The notes under the pieces are model-generated. The model saw only the letters and a program-made list of their open reading frames with translations, ran no database searches and was not told the DNA's origin. A stretch of DNA of 64,000 nt, taken from the NCBI RefSeq assembly GCF_042453785.1, contig NC_091676.1, positions 193,501-257,500 of the forward strand, written 5' to 3'. This DNA is from Malus domestica. Taxonomy: Eukaryota; Streptophyta; Magnoliopsida; Rosales; Rosaceae. Shown piece after piece: positions 13,023-25,677 of the stretch. The position numbers and the translations under genes were made by a program. Each line of letters begins with the position of its first letter. Positions within the stretch are counted from its first letter, which is position 1.

Positions 13023-16000
13023 TTCCTCCATATAGTTTCTGCAACCTTCAAGATTGAAAACCAAATAATACTGAGATCAAAAGGCTTACTTTTTCAACAA
13101 AGAAAATAAGCATATCGAACTTTAGCAAGGTCCCACGGGATGACTTATCCAACGATCTCAATGGCGGGGACCATAATCCAAGATACAGACTACACTACTT
13201 TTCTCTTATCAGCCACCAATCACATGTCTAATGCCAAATGATGTTTGGTACGATCCTCAAAGAATCTCAAACTGATATTGGTACCAAATCTCCAGAAAAT
13301 TAATCTAAGCAGAGTTTATCTGAAGAACCCTAATACAATCTCATCTTTCAACACTTTGTAAATAAATAACTGAATCTTGGAGCAATGCCTTATAGGAAAT
13401 AACAGATCTTTTCTTCCATGCACCGTTTGGTTGCTGAGAAATTGAATAAAATAACAGAGTATGGTCGAGTCGCAACAAATCGTCTTGACTTAGTCAACTC
13501 AATGAATTCAAGCTTTCAAATTATAACACAAAGAAGCAAAATTTTAACATACAGGAAACTCAGATTACCCTTTTATTTACTTCATTCATCTACTATGAAA
13601 GTAACCACCAAATTCAAGTTTAAAACACACAGAATTACTCAAACTCGAACTGATCCACTTACCTCGCCGAAAAAGTGAACCCACTTGGGAATTCGACCGA
13701 AACCCTCCGAGCAATCGTCGAATACCCTAAAAATGTGGTCAGAGACTCAGAGCTCAGCCAAAAGTTCAAGGCAAAAAGCCTAATAATTTGAGAGAATGTG
13801 AGGAGGAAGATAGATTCCTTTCAGGAAAACCCTAATAATTTGAGGGGGCAAACTGTTGAATGTGAGGCTGACAGTATGTGTTTGGATTGTGAGAAAGTGA
13901 GAAGAGAAACGGAGGGAAATGCAAAGGCGTGTGGAGACTGGAGAGGAAGCAGCTTTTTGGCTCGTTTTTCACTGCTCCACATGAATCCCTGATAAAAGAA
14001 AATTCGGAATTTTTAAAATTTGAATTTTAAATGGTATTAAAATTTTATTTTTATGGTGTTTAAATTTCGGGGGTTGGCACCAACGGAATTTAAAAACCAT
14101 GATTTTAACGGTTCGGGCAATTGGAGGTGAATTGACGGTGTTAGCCCTTTCATTTGCTACAATGGCGACGAAATCCAAAACTGAAGATTCCACAAATTGT
14201 TTGCCATAGAGGGTTCTTTTTGTTCAAATTAAGGTCTGCAAACGGAGCGCGAATTGCTGTTTAAAAGGAAAGAAAAAAAGAAAAGAAAAAAAAGAAAAGA
14301 AAAGTAGAAAGAAAATGTCAATGTCATGGAATGGATGGGATCATTGGTGAGTTGAGGGCAATCTGGCTGTTGGAACGAGTAAAGAGTTTTTATTATTAAT
14401 GTATTGATTAGCTTCATCTTTAAAGTGTAGATGGATTGTCTGCCATTCCCTTTTCATATCCTCTTCATACCTTTCTGTTTTGTGCGATCACAGTTAAGCT
14501 ACGTTAATATTTGTTTTTTGTCTTATTATTTTTATAAAAAAAATTAATATAAAATAGAGGTATGATTATACTATTATTTATATCATTATTCAAATAGAGG
14601 TATGATTTGTTAATGTGTGTGTGGATTCATCACTATTAGAAAAATAATATAACAATGTGACAAAAGTAATATTTTAAAAAAAAATGTTTGGGTTTTGGGG
14701 GTGTGTTTTTCAAGATGTAAATAGTCCCCTTCAAACCAACTAGATTAGTAATCGGATGGGGAATAGGGATTGGAGGGCGAAGAAACAACGAGAGCTTATG
14801 TTAACATGAGAGTGAAAACATGTGATTAAGGAACGCCAACACTTATGTAGAGAAACACAAATTTTCTTTCCAAATTTGAAAATGAGAAACAACTAGGTAC
14901 TCGACAGGCAAACATTACCATTACATTAGATTAAGATTAGAATCATTAAACAGATTCTCACGTTATTGTCCCCCCCCCCCTTCCCCTCTCTCTCTTCGAT
15001 CTTGACTAGCCACACAATCCACTTTCTTCAAGTCTTTCTTTTCTTTATTTTAAACATTTTACTCAACTAATTAAGATTTCCACTAGAACTATGGTTTAGC
15101 AAGGAGGAAAGTATAGGAGGGTTGGAGAATGATGATGCGAGATAGATCATCAGAAAATACGAAAAATCTTATACGTGTTTAAAATAGTTTTAAAAGTGAA
15201 AATAACTTAAAATAGCTTCTTTTTTATTATTTCTTGTACATTTTTTATATGTTTCTCTCATTATTATTCCTCCACTCTTTATCCATCATTTCTTTTATGT
15301 AATTTCCCTTTATCACTACATTGAAAAGTAAAATTTAAAAACAAACTGGTTCTCATCGAGGTAATCAAATGAGAGTATGAAACGAAAATTACCATAAGGA
15401 TTGTGTAGGAACTTCAAAGTTAAAAATATAAAATGATAATGTTGGTAGCCAATAATATACATTTGTTTTTTCAAAGCGACCCAACTGCATCCTTAATTCT
15501 TCTAAATTAACAGGAATTATACATGTCAAGTGGTCCAGCCACATTTTTGCTGTGGACTTTGATGATGGGAAAATAATGGAGTTAGACGCAGCATATATAT
15601 ATATATATATAGTTTGTGTCAAATATTGGTGGCTCTAATATATTTAATTTCACCTATAAAGTAATTAAAAGAGTAATGAGAATTTGGTTTCATCAAACCT
15701 TGGGCTATCTTGGTGAAAACTGTAGTGTAGTTTCTTGTCTTGGTGAAATTTACATATACAGAACTTCACTTGCATTGCCAAGTTAAGATTCAACCCAAAA
15801 TTATTCGTAAAGCTCCAATGTTTTTTTCTTTGTCAAAAAAAAAAAAATGATCAAATCCAAATTACACTTTATCTTTGCTTTTGATATCATATGATATAGG
15901 TTGTAATGAACTTATAATTTACGAAGCACACATAATATATAATGTGCGTGAATATAAAATGTGTAAGTACCTACGTTGTTATATATATATATATGCAATA

Positions 16001-16477
16001 TCAGCTGCTAACTTGAGCTGAAATTAATATGAAAAGATAGAATTTTGGTGCATATCGTAATTAATTAACAAATTTGTTTGTTTAATTCTGCCATAAGAAA
16101 AGATGTGAGATGGTTGGATGTTAATACCATCGATCCATCCGATGCATGAACACGTACCAACCAAATACGAATAAGTAGGTTTGGTTTGGGTGTAATGTAA
16201 ATTGTTCCAATACCCAGCAGCGTATCATTAATTTCATCTGGGAAGGGAAAGGTCGAGTCAAGTGGTAGAAAGAAATGAATGGCTTGCAGGTTCAGGTTAC
16301 AAATTTGTACAAGAAGCTCCTCTCTAATTAATTAAATTAGGTCATCTAATGAGACGAAGATGATCATGACAAAATATTTCTGGCGTGCATTCCTAATTTG
16401 ATTCGGTACATACGTATATATACTCACCCGTACGTGGTTACGTCGTAGGTCTAAAAAACACATGCATGCATGCACAT

Positions 16478-16508
<31 letters not shown>

Positions 16509-17971
16509 TGTGAAATTGTATTGCAGCTTTTCTCCATTACTACTCATCTAAAATTAAGGAATTACCCTAACCATATTGCCTCTTTCTTAATTTTAATTTA
16601 AATATTTATTAGGAGATGGGTCGATCGAGGTGTGCGTGTGCAACAGGAGAGCTGGGTGCAGCTAAAAAGAATTGAAAAGGTTGTTTCCCACTATGTGCGT
16701 ATATATATGGATCGATCATGGTCCACCCCATCTCCATGGACACAAACAAACTCATACGAAAAAAGGAAGGGAAAGGGAGGGAGTCAATGCTCATACAGAA
16801 AAGCAAATAACTTCTCGTTAGATTATTATATATATATAACTTATAACACTCTCATGAACATCGATCATCTTCTTAATCAAGTCCAGGCTCGCAGGTGTAA
16901 TGTCATACGTTTTACAATTATATATTAAAACCCAAGATTGCATATTTATGAGACCAATTTGTATAGCCTGTTATTGCGGATTTTCCATGCCGTGTTGCTT
17001 AATTATATACACTGTCTTCTATTGCCTTAAGACTCAAAGCGGCGATCTAAGAAGTTCTCTTAATGGTAGGGAACTGAGGTTTTGAAAATACTCGTCCAAA
17101 ACGTCAAGTAGGAGTTTAATTAATTATAATTATACATGAAACCAAAATGAAGCATATATAATTATTTGCTCGGTTTGCCTGGCCAGGCCTGCCATGTTAT
17201 TATGTTTGCTAAAGGTGGATTGATGTCGAGTGGAAGTGGTTATCCTCTCCGAAGTCCTAAGTCACAAGTTAATTGACAACGACGGAAGTCATCGTGCACT
17301 TCTTTTATACCAAAAAAAGGTGAAGAATGGATGCCTTTTTCCGTGTTGAGAACAATTATGAAAAGAGACTTGTTAAAAAGTTTTCTTTCCACCTTCCATA
17401 CACATTTCCGAAGCCGCAGGACAAGACACGCACCTAACCTGCACCTTTGCTTTGCAAGACAAGTTGCACACGCTAGTGCCACCAATGTAATTATTAGTTA
17501 ATTATTAGTTAATTTAGAGAGAAATTGGCAATCAAAGTAAGGTTTTGGAGCATTACAACACTCGCTGCTTTGGTTTGGTGGGCTCATCTCATCTCATTAC
17601 TCATAAGAGAGGGAGGGGATGACAGACCATCACAATACAGAGTGCGCACACCCAGCAAAAGTATTGCAATTTCGTAATTTAACTATAACAATAGCAATCT
17701 AGAAGCTACATCACAACCCTAAAAACAAAATAATTACTCCAAAACAGAGGTTACCTCTACTATAACCATATCTGTGTGTATATAAAACCTGCTGAGTCCT
17801 CCGCCCCGGTAAATCTATCTTTAGATAGAAAGAAAATCTAATTACGTTTATGTCATTTGGCAACAAGAGAATAAGATGAGCATTTACAAGTTGATAAAAC
17901 AGCGTCTCTGCTCTCAACATCTCCATTGATACAACAGGTGCCCGTCTCCAAAGGAAAGTACACTTCTCCAC
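13023..17971. other. Myosin 5' UTR with intron, then AT-rich intergenic DNA
   Basis: From 13023 to about 13800 lies the 5' leader of the myosin gene. An acceptor before aaactatatgg on the minus strand and a donor at about 13662 define a 624-nt leader intron. From about 14.0 to 17.7 kb I find no gene. There is a purine-rich tract at 14265-14305, a run of ten C near 14972, and short AT and GT microsatellites near 15592, 15981 and 16483-16509. The last part, about 17.7-17.97 kb, is the likely 3' UTR of the CNOT9 gene. I searched by eye for common conserved plant microRNAs and found none I could defend. Confidence 0.5.
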
Positions 17972-20900
17972 TCAATTCACCATCACGTGATCAAATCCTC
18001 CCCCACCCTGCAGTGCAGGAATCCGGCTCACTCCAACATTTTGCAGCAGTTGTTGCAGCCACCTCCTAGTAGTTGGATCTTCCTGTATGCATAATACAAT
18101 CAACAAAACAGACAGGCGAAATTAACAAAACCGGCTACCTAGTTTGAAACCATATATTCATGGGCAAGCGGGCGGCAAAATCCTCAAACAGGACACTATT
18201 ACTAATAAAGCTCATGCTAAGGATTATGTATCCCAGAACTATTGTCCCTATCCAAAAAAATATTTTATGAGGAAACAACACGAATCCAAAAGCAGATATA
18301 CTTACACAAAGGAAATTGTTAAAGCTAGCCTCTCGTAACACATCTGGAAGGCAACTTCTTAAAGCATCACAAGCCCTGCACAATAAAATACCAAAGAACA
18401 AGTTTAGAGTACTAATGAAAATAAGAACCCAACCCAATGAAAGACAAACAGCCAAAGCTGTGAAAAATAATCAAATGATTGCATCAAAGATAGCATAATC
18501 AAACCTTGGATTATCTGACAATCGAAGATAGCAACGAATGATGTGTTTCAAAAGGCGTGATGAGGGTTGATCAGCCAGTGCTGCAACCATGGTCCCCAAA
18601 ACTCGACCTACAGCAAAAAACCGCTCTGCTGTAGTACAAATATAGTCCAAGCCCATATCATCCAACAAAATCTTCTGAACTATAAATGTGGCTACCTGCC
18701 ATAACAAGACCCTTCGTCAGATAACTAAGAACTTTTAAACCATCCCCGTGCATCAGAGAGAGGGGCCTTCTAAAAGGAAAATGACATCCTTTAAGAATAT
18801 GGTTCTTCTACAAAAAATTAGATATCAGATAGAAAGCTTCCAAACAGAAATTTAATCAAATAATCAGGACACTCAACTGTTTTTGAGAGTTCACTGCCCA
18901 ATTCCATAGTGCGAAGGCACAGTGGAATTATTTCTGTTGACAGAAGGAAACTAATAACTTCAGTATCATCAACCTGGCAAAAGGGAAGAAATGAAACAAA
19001 AATAACAATGTAAAACCATTAATGTCATAAGGAGGGATGGAGAATGTGGTTGTAACAGTAATATGACAGGGAATCAGCGCCTTGTCTTAATTAAAAATTC
19101 ATCAGAGTACACAAGTTTATAACATCAATAAATCAAATGGTCTAGAGAAGTTATCCCATAAAAAGTACCTTCACCAGGGCACCAATGACTCCTAAACTCG
19201 TAAGCCTTAAGTACTCAAATGGTCTTGCCTTGCTTGATGTATTGAGAAAAGGATACAGATATAAAGGTATATGAGCTGCAATAGAAAAGTTCAATAGGAA
19301 GAATAACTTGGAGGTGAATAAGTTAATGCAACTATTAGCATCTGCATTAAGCTGCCAGCCATAAATATTCCTTTTCATAAGCAATACGCACAAGGAGAGT
19401 TACACAAAAAAGCGCGGGACAAACATAACAACTTATCATGAAATGCATACTTAAGCAACAAAGAAAAAGGGGAAGACATTAATTTCTAACATAAACCGGA
19501 AAAAAAGACAATGAAATGCCAGTGGATGGACTTGACACCTCCCTTTATATCATGGGGCTTGGTCAGTGATTAAGTACATAATACCATGTCAAGCAACCAA
19601 CACCCATGCAACCATATCCTTTGTTTGTAAGGTATGCATACCAAGTAAAGAAGAACATGCTCAGAGGGTAGAAACACTTATAACAAGGCTATAAGAGAAA
19701 ACAAGGGAGGTGACGTTCAACCTGAAATCAAGGCATCAAAGTGATTGCAACCAGAACTTCGAATTTTAAACAAAGATATATGTACCATATTATATCTAGG
19801 TTAAAATTATCTTAATCGGTGTTACGCTGTCATACACTGCATATTCATATCCGTGCTTCACGAGAATAAATCAAACTTTTTAATACACTGATGTTTCTAA
19901 GTAGACATGAACTTCTTTGGGGAAAACAATTCTTCCAAGAACATAAGAATTAAAAACTTCCATTTTTTTAGCTTGCGAAAACATTATAATGAAGATGTCG
20001 TAGAGAAAATAACAGTTACTGAGGAATAACATTCTTAAGCAAAACAATATAAGCTATATAGCATCATATTGAACAGGTAGGATAACTTTACTTTACATAG
20101 TATATAAAATAAAAGAACAAATTACCATTGAGGAACAACATTCTTGTATCTGGGTGGGAAGCTACGCACTGCAAGAAAATATAAAGCATAGCACAACATT
20201 ATCAGAATTAAAGTGAGAAGAATCGAAGATCAGTTACTGAGGAAAACATAATTGATCTTTGAATCTAAGCAATATCCATGGTAAAGAAAATAAAACTATT
20301 AGCATAATCATCATATCCAAATTTCAAAAGATAAACATGACTTCTCCGATTTTGATTGACATAAATGCGGGCCCTTTTTTTTATCGTAAACATGGGCCTT
20401 CTAAACAGAATTCATATACTCAAGCTTAAAACTCAGTCCCCAAGTTAGTTAAAAAGGAAACCGTAAAAGAGAAGTCAGAATGTGCTTCTCATACGGATGA
20501 GTTACAAAATCATATGTATAAAAAAAAAAAAAATTAACATAAGCATACAGCTAGTAATATAACATAACATTGATACTTGAAACAGGAAAGCATGTGACCT
20601 GAAGAAGAGCAAGAGCATTGCAAACTCGATTGGATTGTGCCGGAGTCAGATTTGGTGGTGATAGAACAGGGTAAATTGAAACTATCTCCTGCAAATATAA
20701 AAGAAACCGACATCAGAGAATAGTCCCAATAAGCATCCATAAAAAATGAAATGTCAAAAATCCTTAACATATGAAAATCACACTCCTAAATTTAATCTAA
20801 CAGTTGTGATAAATGGGTAAAGCAAAGTAGCAAAAAGTCATCAATGAGTGAAAAACTGTTAAGGAACTTCCTTCAATGAACTTAGTTGAAAAGATGAGAT

Positions 20901-21788
20901 GGACAATGTATGATAACCATGCATCATGTACTATCCCAAGCTACCCACTTAAACAACATACCTGTAAAAGTGCAGCAATAGTACCAAAAGAATTCCACAA
21001 TACAGGAGCCAAATCTTGAAATAATTCTCTCGTCTAGAAGTAAAAACAGGAAGAAACACAAGTACCTGGATGAGTGCAGCAATAGTACCAAAAGAATTCC
21101 ACACGAAAGGAGCCAAATCTTGAAATAATTCCTTGTTCTAAAAAATGAAACCAAAGGCACACAGTTTATATAGAAGCATATCAGTGTTGTAATATACATT
21201 GCATAACCACCTAAAGGAAAAGTCACAGGCACAAATAATTAACTATAAAATCTGGTGTAAAAGAAACCTACGCAAGCTTCCCTGTGATCATAAACATATA
21301 ACATGTATTTGTTGAAAACATATAGTGTATCTATCAAGATGCTCCAAGTAGTTTATGGGTCCTATGTAATAAAGAAAAGGGTAAAATTTTGAATGCCCAC
21401 TTATACTGATGCAACAGTCAGGCTTCCGAATCCAGTTTCTCACTACAGGAAACAAATGCACTTTTCTTCCTCTTGTTAGTTACAAAAATGAGACAAGTAA
21501 ATAAGGAAATGACATAAATATTAGTCAATTACATCCAAAATTACAAGCCTCAGACTCGGTGCTTCACTCTTGATATAGGAAGTGACAATGAAAACTTGCA
21601 AAAGTTACCTTTGAAAGTTCAAGAAGCGTGTTTTCTCGAAGATCAGGATTACTCAAGTCAAGCACCAAGTGCTCTGCTGATGCCATTTTACGATCTTTGT
21701 TTGCTTGAGCTCCAGTAACGCTTGGTGCTGAAACGCTTGGACCTCCGAATGGAACATTTAATGAAAGTGACTGGGGCCGGTTTGCCAT
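17972..21788 (-). CDS. CNOT9: CCR4-NOT complex subunit 9 (RCD1/RQCD1-like)
   Basis: This is the armadillo-repeat scaffold subunit of the CCR4-NOT deadenylase, which recruits mRNA-decay and translational repressors. Coding exons: 21788..21609, 21033..20962 (or the alternative 21137..21066), 20688..20599, 20168..20126, 19275..19169, 18973..18878, 18695..18505, 18375..18306, 18082..17972. With one version of exon 2 the sum is 960 nt, 319 aa, near the 316 aa I recall for Arabidopsis. The variable N-terminus [18 protein letters not shown] leads into the conserved core: [20 protein letters not shown], then the 24-aa alternative exon, [78 protein letters not shown] and [13 protein letters not shown]. 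The start is the first ATG after the 5' UTR acceptor; the leader intron is about 21802-22725. All junctions are GT-AG. It lies on the same strand as the myosin gene, with about 4 kb between them. Confidence 0.95.
20962..21137 (-). other. Pair of alternative (probably mutually exclusive) exons in CNOT9
   Basis: Copy 1 (21137..21066) and copy 2 (21033..20962) are each exactly 72 nt. Both start and end at phase 0, and both have AG before and GT after. They encode [18 protein letters not shown] and [18 protein letters not shown], followed by IAALIQ or IAALLQ. The proteins differ at five of 24 positions and the DNA at 10 of 72. The stretch between them is 32 nt and begins GTACTT and ends TTCTAG, too short for a plant intron. 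Splicing both into one mRNA in series is therefore unlikely, and each can substitute for the other without changing frame. Copy 2 is nearer the family consensus I recall. Confidence 0.85.
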
Positions 21789-23479
21789 TAATTGCAACAC
21801 CCTAAATTCTCACCACTCGGGTATTGAGACAGATTTTATTATCAGGTACAGGTAGGGTTGCCAGACTGCACCTTGACGTACTTAATTCAACTGATTATTC
21901 AAAAGAGAGAGTAAGTAAGGAAGTAAAAGGCCGTACACAGAAACCATTAGCGAGAGGGAGAGCACCAGAACTTTATACGGTTACCAAATATTCAAATAAC
22001 ATTACTTATAAAGTGCCTATTACCGAAACAGGCACTGTGTATAAATTGCAAGAGTGGCAGAGATGAAGTGCCAAAATTGCGATGTTTGGCAGTCCCCAAA
22101 AAATCAAAACCTATTGTGAATTGAGTGACTGATGCAAAATCTGTTCTCGTTGGTAAATCTTTTATATACAAATAACAATTTATTTTTTGATATTTTGACA
22201 TTAAGAAGACAAAAAAGGGAACTCTCCGCGCAAAGAAGAGGGAGAAAAAGGTTGCAAATTTATTTCAGATAGATGTTTAAGCAATTGAATAACAAGTTAT
22301 CAAGCAACCCTAATTGAAGGGAGATTTGAATTGTTTAACATCCTGGGTTCGTAAATCACCCCAAATCGCTCAGGAACAGAAAGGAGGAGGGGAAATGGAG
22401 CATGCATCAAGAACACTAATTAAATTACTGCCACAATTGCATGAAATGAAGAGAAAAATACGCCACCCGATTAACATTTACAGCATAACCACCTAGTTTA
22501 TAAAATCAATTACGCATCACTGGTTTGAATCAAACATGAACAGATGCTTACGATTAGAGTAATGCAACTCGAGATACAAAAAAACAGATGAAATCCGTCA
22601 TCAACCTTTTCGAACAACTAAATATATAGATTCACTGTCGACGTCAAAACTTGAATTTAATAATTAAAGATAAAATTAAAAGATGGAGGGAGGAGGAGGA
22701 GATGGTTTGGTGTCCGGTGCCTCACCTAAAGAAGAAGCCTTTGGCGGACAATGGAATGGAGACGTTGCTGATCTCTCTCTCTCTCTCTCTCTCTATGTTC
22801 TCTGTCGCTTTTTGTTTTTGTTTCTCAATTTGGGCTTGGGTTTGGGATTGGGCCATGTGTGTTGAGACTGCTCAACTTTTAAACTTACCAAAATGTACCT
22901 TGAGTTGGCCCACACTCCACAGTGGTTTATTGTGCCTTTTTTTTTGTTGTTGTTTAACTGAGGATTCGTGATTTAGTATTACAGTCTAGTAATATTCTTC
23001 TTTCACTTGTAAATGAGAGATTTTAAGTTCGATTCTCGTCAAAAGCCAACTAAAATCACGTTATTGCTAGCCTATTATGAGGCTTAGCACACTCCCCCAC
23101 CACCCTCCGGTCATGTAATGACTTATGATTATATGTATTCCGGCCCTAATAATCTCCAAAACCTGATTAGCTTAAAAACAGACAAATTACTAAAGTCGGG
23201 AATTTTCCGTTTCCTCTGAATTCAAGCCTTAAAATTGGTTGATACATTCTGTAAATAAATGGTACAACAGGAATCAGGGATGGATGCATTCTCTCACCGA
23301 TGGTTTCACCGAATACGAGCCGCTCCAAGCCTCCAAGCAACAACTAAGCTGCAGTGGGCAATGAAGCAATTCCGTCTCCCTTGTAACCCATTTATCAGTT
23401 CAACACGACGACGCTATTCTTGATCAAGTGTGGCAAGAGAAACTCGTCCATGCCTACAGAATCCCAAGGATTAGGATCT
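21789..23479. other. CNOT9 5' leader and CNOT9/ICMT spacer
   Basis: From 21789 to about 22790 is the leader of CNOT9, including the intron at about 21802-22725 and an upstream leader exon next to a CT microsatellite near 22770-22792. From about 22.8 kb to 23.48 kb is the spacer to the 3' end of the minus-strand methyltransferase gene. It holds a dispersed repeat at 22974-23103 and no gene that I can support. Confidence 0.55.
22974..23103 (+). repeat. Short dispersed repeat, tRNA-promoter-like word inside
   Basis: This stretch and the minus strand of 48197-48330 share the same order of words: cttgtaa-gagag, a ttcgatt core, aaccac or aatcacg before ttattg, tagcc, aggcttag or aggctaat, then a C-rich end. 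The ttcgatt core sits in a context like a pol III B box, which would fit a SINE, but I see no clear A box. Such copies are, from memory, common in Rosaceae genomes. The two copies are well diverged and non-coding. Confidence 0.45.
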
Positions 23480-24073
23480 TCACTTTACAAAAGGCACCCC
23501 GGAAGGAATCCGTCGGCCATATTCCTCATACTGCGACCCAAAAAACTGCCTCAAGAAATACTCTTCATACGGAATCCTTTGTGCAAAGAAGCGCCAAACT
23601 ACAAGTGCAAATGCAATTGTTGATATGGGATTACAGAGCATTATCTGAGTACCCACCGACCATATGAAGAAACCACAGTAACCAGGATGACGAACAACTC
23701 TATAAATTCCATTCGTAATCAATCGGTGATGCTCTGAGGGATGAGTCCTTATAAGATGTGTGAAGGACTGACCAGCCGTAATTATTGCCATCTTCCGTAT
23801 GATTTCGCCTATTATGACCATTGCAAAGCCTAAGTTGCTGATCCACCAGTGTTCCTTCAGACCAGGGAACAAAATAATTTCAACACAGTATTCCAGCAAG
23901 GAAAAAACCATGGCAAGAAGATAGTGTTTGCTGATCAGAAGAGACTTAAGAGTAACGTTTGATCTCCCGTGAATGCCAACTGCTAAAATGTATTCAGAAC
24001 CATGAAAAAAGATTACTGCCAGGAACATCTGAGACAACTGTCTGCAGGCCGTGTAACTGAAGAGTTGTGCCAT
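23480..24073 (-). CDS. ICMT: Protein-S-isoprenylcysteine O-methyltransferase (ICMT/STE14)
   Basis: The enzyme methylates the C-terminal prenylated cysteine of CaaX proteins such as ROP and Ras-like GTPases, using S-adenosylmethionine, in the endoplasmic reticulum membrane. The coding region is one exon of 197 aa starting MAQLFSYTACRQLSQMF, the same start as Arabidopsis ICMT proteins I recall. Several hydrophobic helices are visible (MFLAVIFFHGSEYILAV; LLAMVFSLLEYCVEIILF; WISNLGFAMVIIGEIIRK; IMLCNPISTIAFALVVW). The family catalytic region is present: HHRLITNGIYRVVRHPGY, then CGFFIWSVGTQ and RIPYEEYFLRQFFG, ending RRIPSGVPFVK. A 5' UTR intron is likely between about 24166 and 24784 (donor CATCAG/GTAATC, acceptor ATTAG). 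In Arabidopsis an ICMT gene is close to RIBF, which agrees with the neighbourhood here. Confidence 0.95.
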   Translation of the reverse strand: MAQLFSYTACRQLSQMFLAVIFFHGSEYILAVGIHGRSNVTLKSLLISKHYLLAMVFSLLEYCVEIILFPGLKEHWWISNLGFAMVIIGEIIRKMAIITAGQSFTHLIRTHPSEHHRLITNGIYRVVRHPGYCGFFIWSVGTQIMLCNPISTIAFALVVWRFFAQRIPYEEYFLRQFFGSQYEEYGRRIPSGVPFVK

Positions 24074-25677
24074 GTTGGGTACAATAGAGCGAATCGATAT
24101 TTGGCTCTGGTTTACTGTAGTGAGACCTAAGAGGGTGAGGTTGTAGCAATCTTTGTCCAAAAGCTCTAATTGAAGAAATAAATAAAGTTTATGGGGTTTA
24201 CTTCAGACCTGGAAAAGATAAACCACTACATGACGTTGAAGCCAAAAAATGTCTCTCGACATCACCCCAAATATGCTTCAACACGGACATATCCTGCCCA
24301 AAACAAGATCAAGAAGGTCGAGAACAGTTCAGATTTCCAGGAAATTACCAGGATGCTGATATGCTAAACATCTTAATGAATATCAACTATGAAACCATAC
24401 GTGCAGATTTTGAGCAAAACAATCAAATCTCATTGAATTATTCCCACTCGAGCCCTCTGCGAAATTGCAAGTGGAATTTTTCACTGGAATCCCTCGCCCG
24501 ACAGAATCACGGAAGACTGAAGATCCAAGTTGGATTTTTGTCCCAAGTAAGTTTTAAACACACAAAATCAATCAAATATCAATATTCCAATTTTCCAATT
24601 TTTCTGATTTCTAATTTCAATTTAACGACAAATCACGACCCGCAACTTAACAAAAAGCATCGAACTGAGATCTAAATAAACCCATGAAATTAGAAAAAAG
24701 AAAAGAAGGAACGCATATAATCTTAAAACCAAAAGGAGGATTATTTCGAGTAAAAAAATGAAAGCAGTGATAGAGAAAGATTACCTGATGATGATTGATA
24801 CTGATACGTACTAATCTGTTTGCTTTTGCAGGGGATCTACAGCAGTCACTGTGGTGTTCTGTGTGTGGTTGTGGGTGAGCGAGCTTACCAAATCCAGTTC
24901 AAGATCAAGGAGAAGCTTCTTTCATATGGGGGTTTTCTTTTCATCAAGCCCTCGTTCGAGTCGGTCCGCACTCCTCAACTCTAACATGATCGAAAATTAC
25001 GTTCTGGTCCCCGCGTTTGAGCCAAATTTCATTCAAGTCCTTATAGTTTCTTTTTTAGTTGAAAAGTCCTAGATATATTTGGGTGTAAAATATTCACAAA
25101 ATTGTCAATATTACTGTTGAAATATCTAAAAAACCAATGATTGATATGAAAAAAATGGATGAAATAAAAAACTTCATCCTATATCAGAAAGAAATTTAAG
25201 AAAATCGATGAATATCAATGATATTTATTGACTCATCACACAAAATTTGCCATAACACATTGCAAATTTCGAACTTATGAACTTTTTTAGAGAATTTTTC
25301 TCTAGTTTTGACTTATACCTAAATGAGTTAATCACTCGATGAGGCTGCAAATCACCGTATTGTTTTGAACAAGCTGAATGTTTAAATTATAGGCTTTCCT
25401 CGAAACAAAAAGACGATGAACAAGAGCACTTTCCGACCTTCAAGTTAAACTCGAACAGCTGAAATCTGATAAAATTTGAAACAATCAACTATCAAGCAGT
25501 TCTGTCCTGCTACACAACAGCATTCGCGTTTCTCAGAGTCACATATGGCAGATGAGAAATCAATCCTAGAAATCTAAATGGGCAAGAAGACAAACGCTCG
25601 TTCGCACTCGAAATCTAGTACATTTCAACATCATCTTTGAATAATATCATAACCACCATAAGAAAAATCATCCACCC
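24074..25677. other. ICMT leader and promoter, then spacer to PFD5
   Basis: 24074-24900 holds the 5' leader of ICMT with its intron. From about 24.9 to 25.6 kb the DNA is AT-rich with no gene I can support. The stretch before 25678 is the likely 3' UTR of prefoldin 5. Confidence 0.45.

Noticed and set aside
17425-17470. A cctgcaccttt core resembling the end of miR530
   Set aside because: Only about 11-12 bases match the microRNA I recall, the 5' half does not, and I see no complementary arm for a hairpin.
22651-22971. Plus-strand 106-codon frame with a Leu/Ser/Phe-rich segment
   Set aside because: Its hydrophobic part comes from a CT microsatellite, and it lies over the CNOT9 leader on the other strand.
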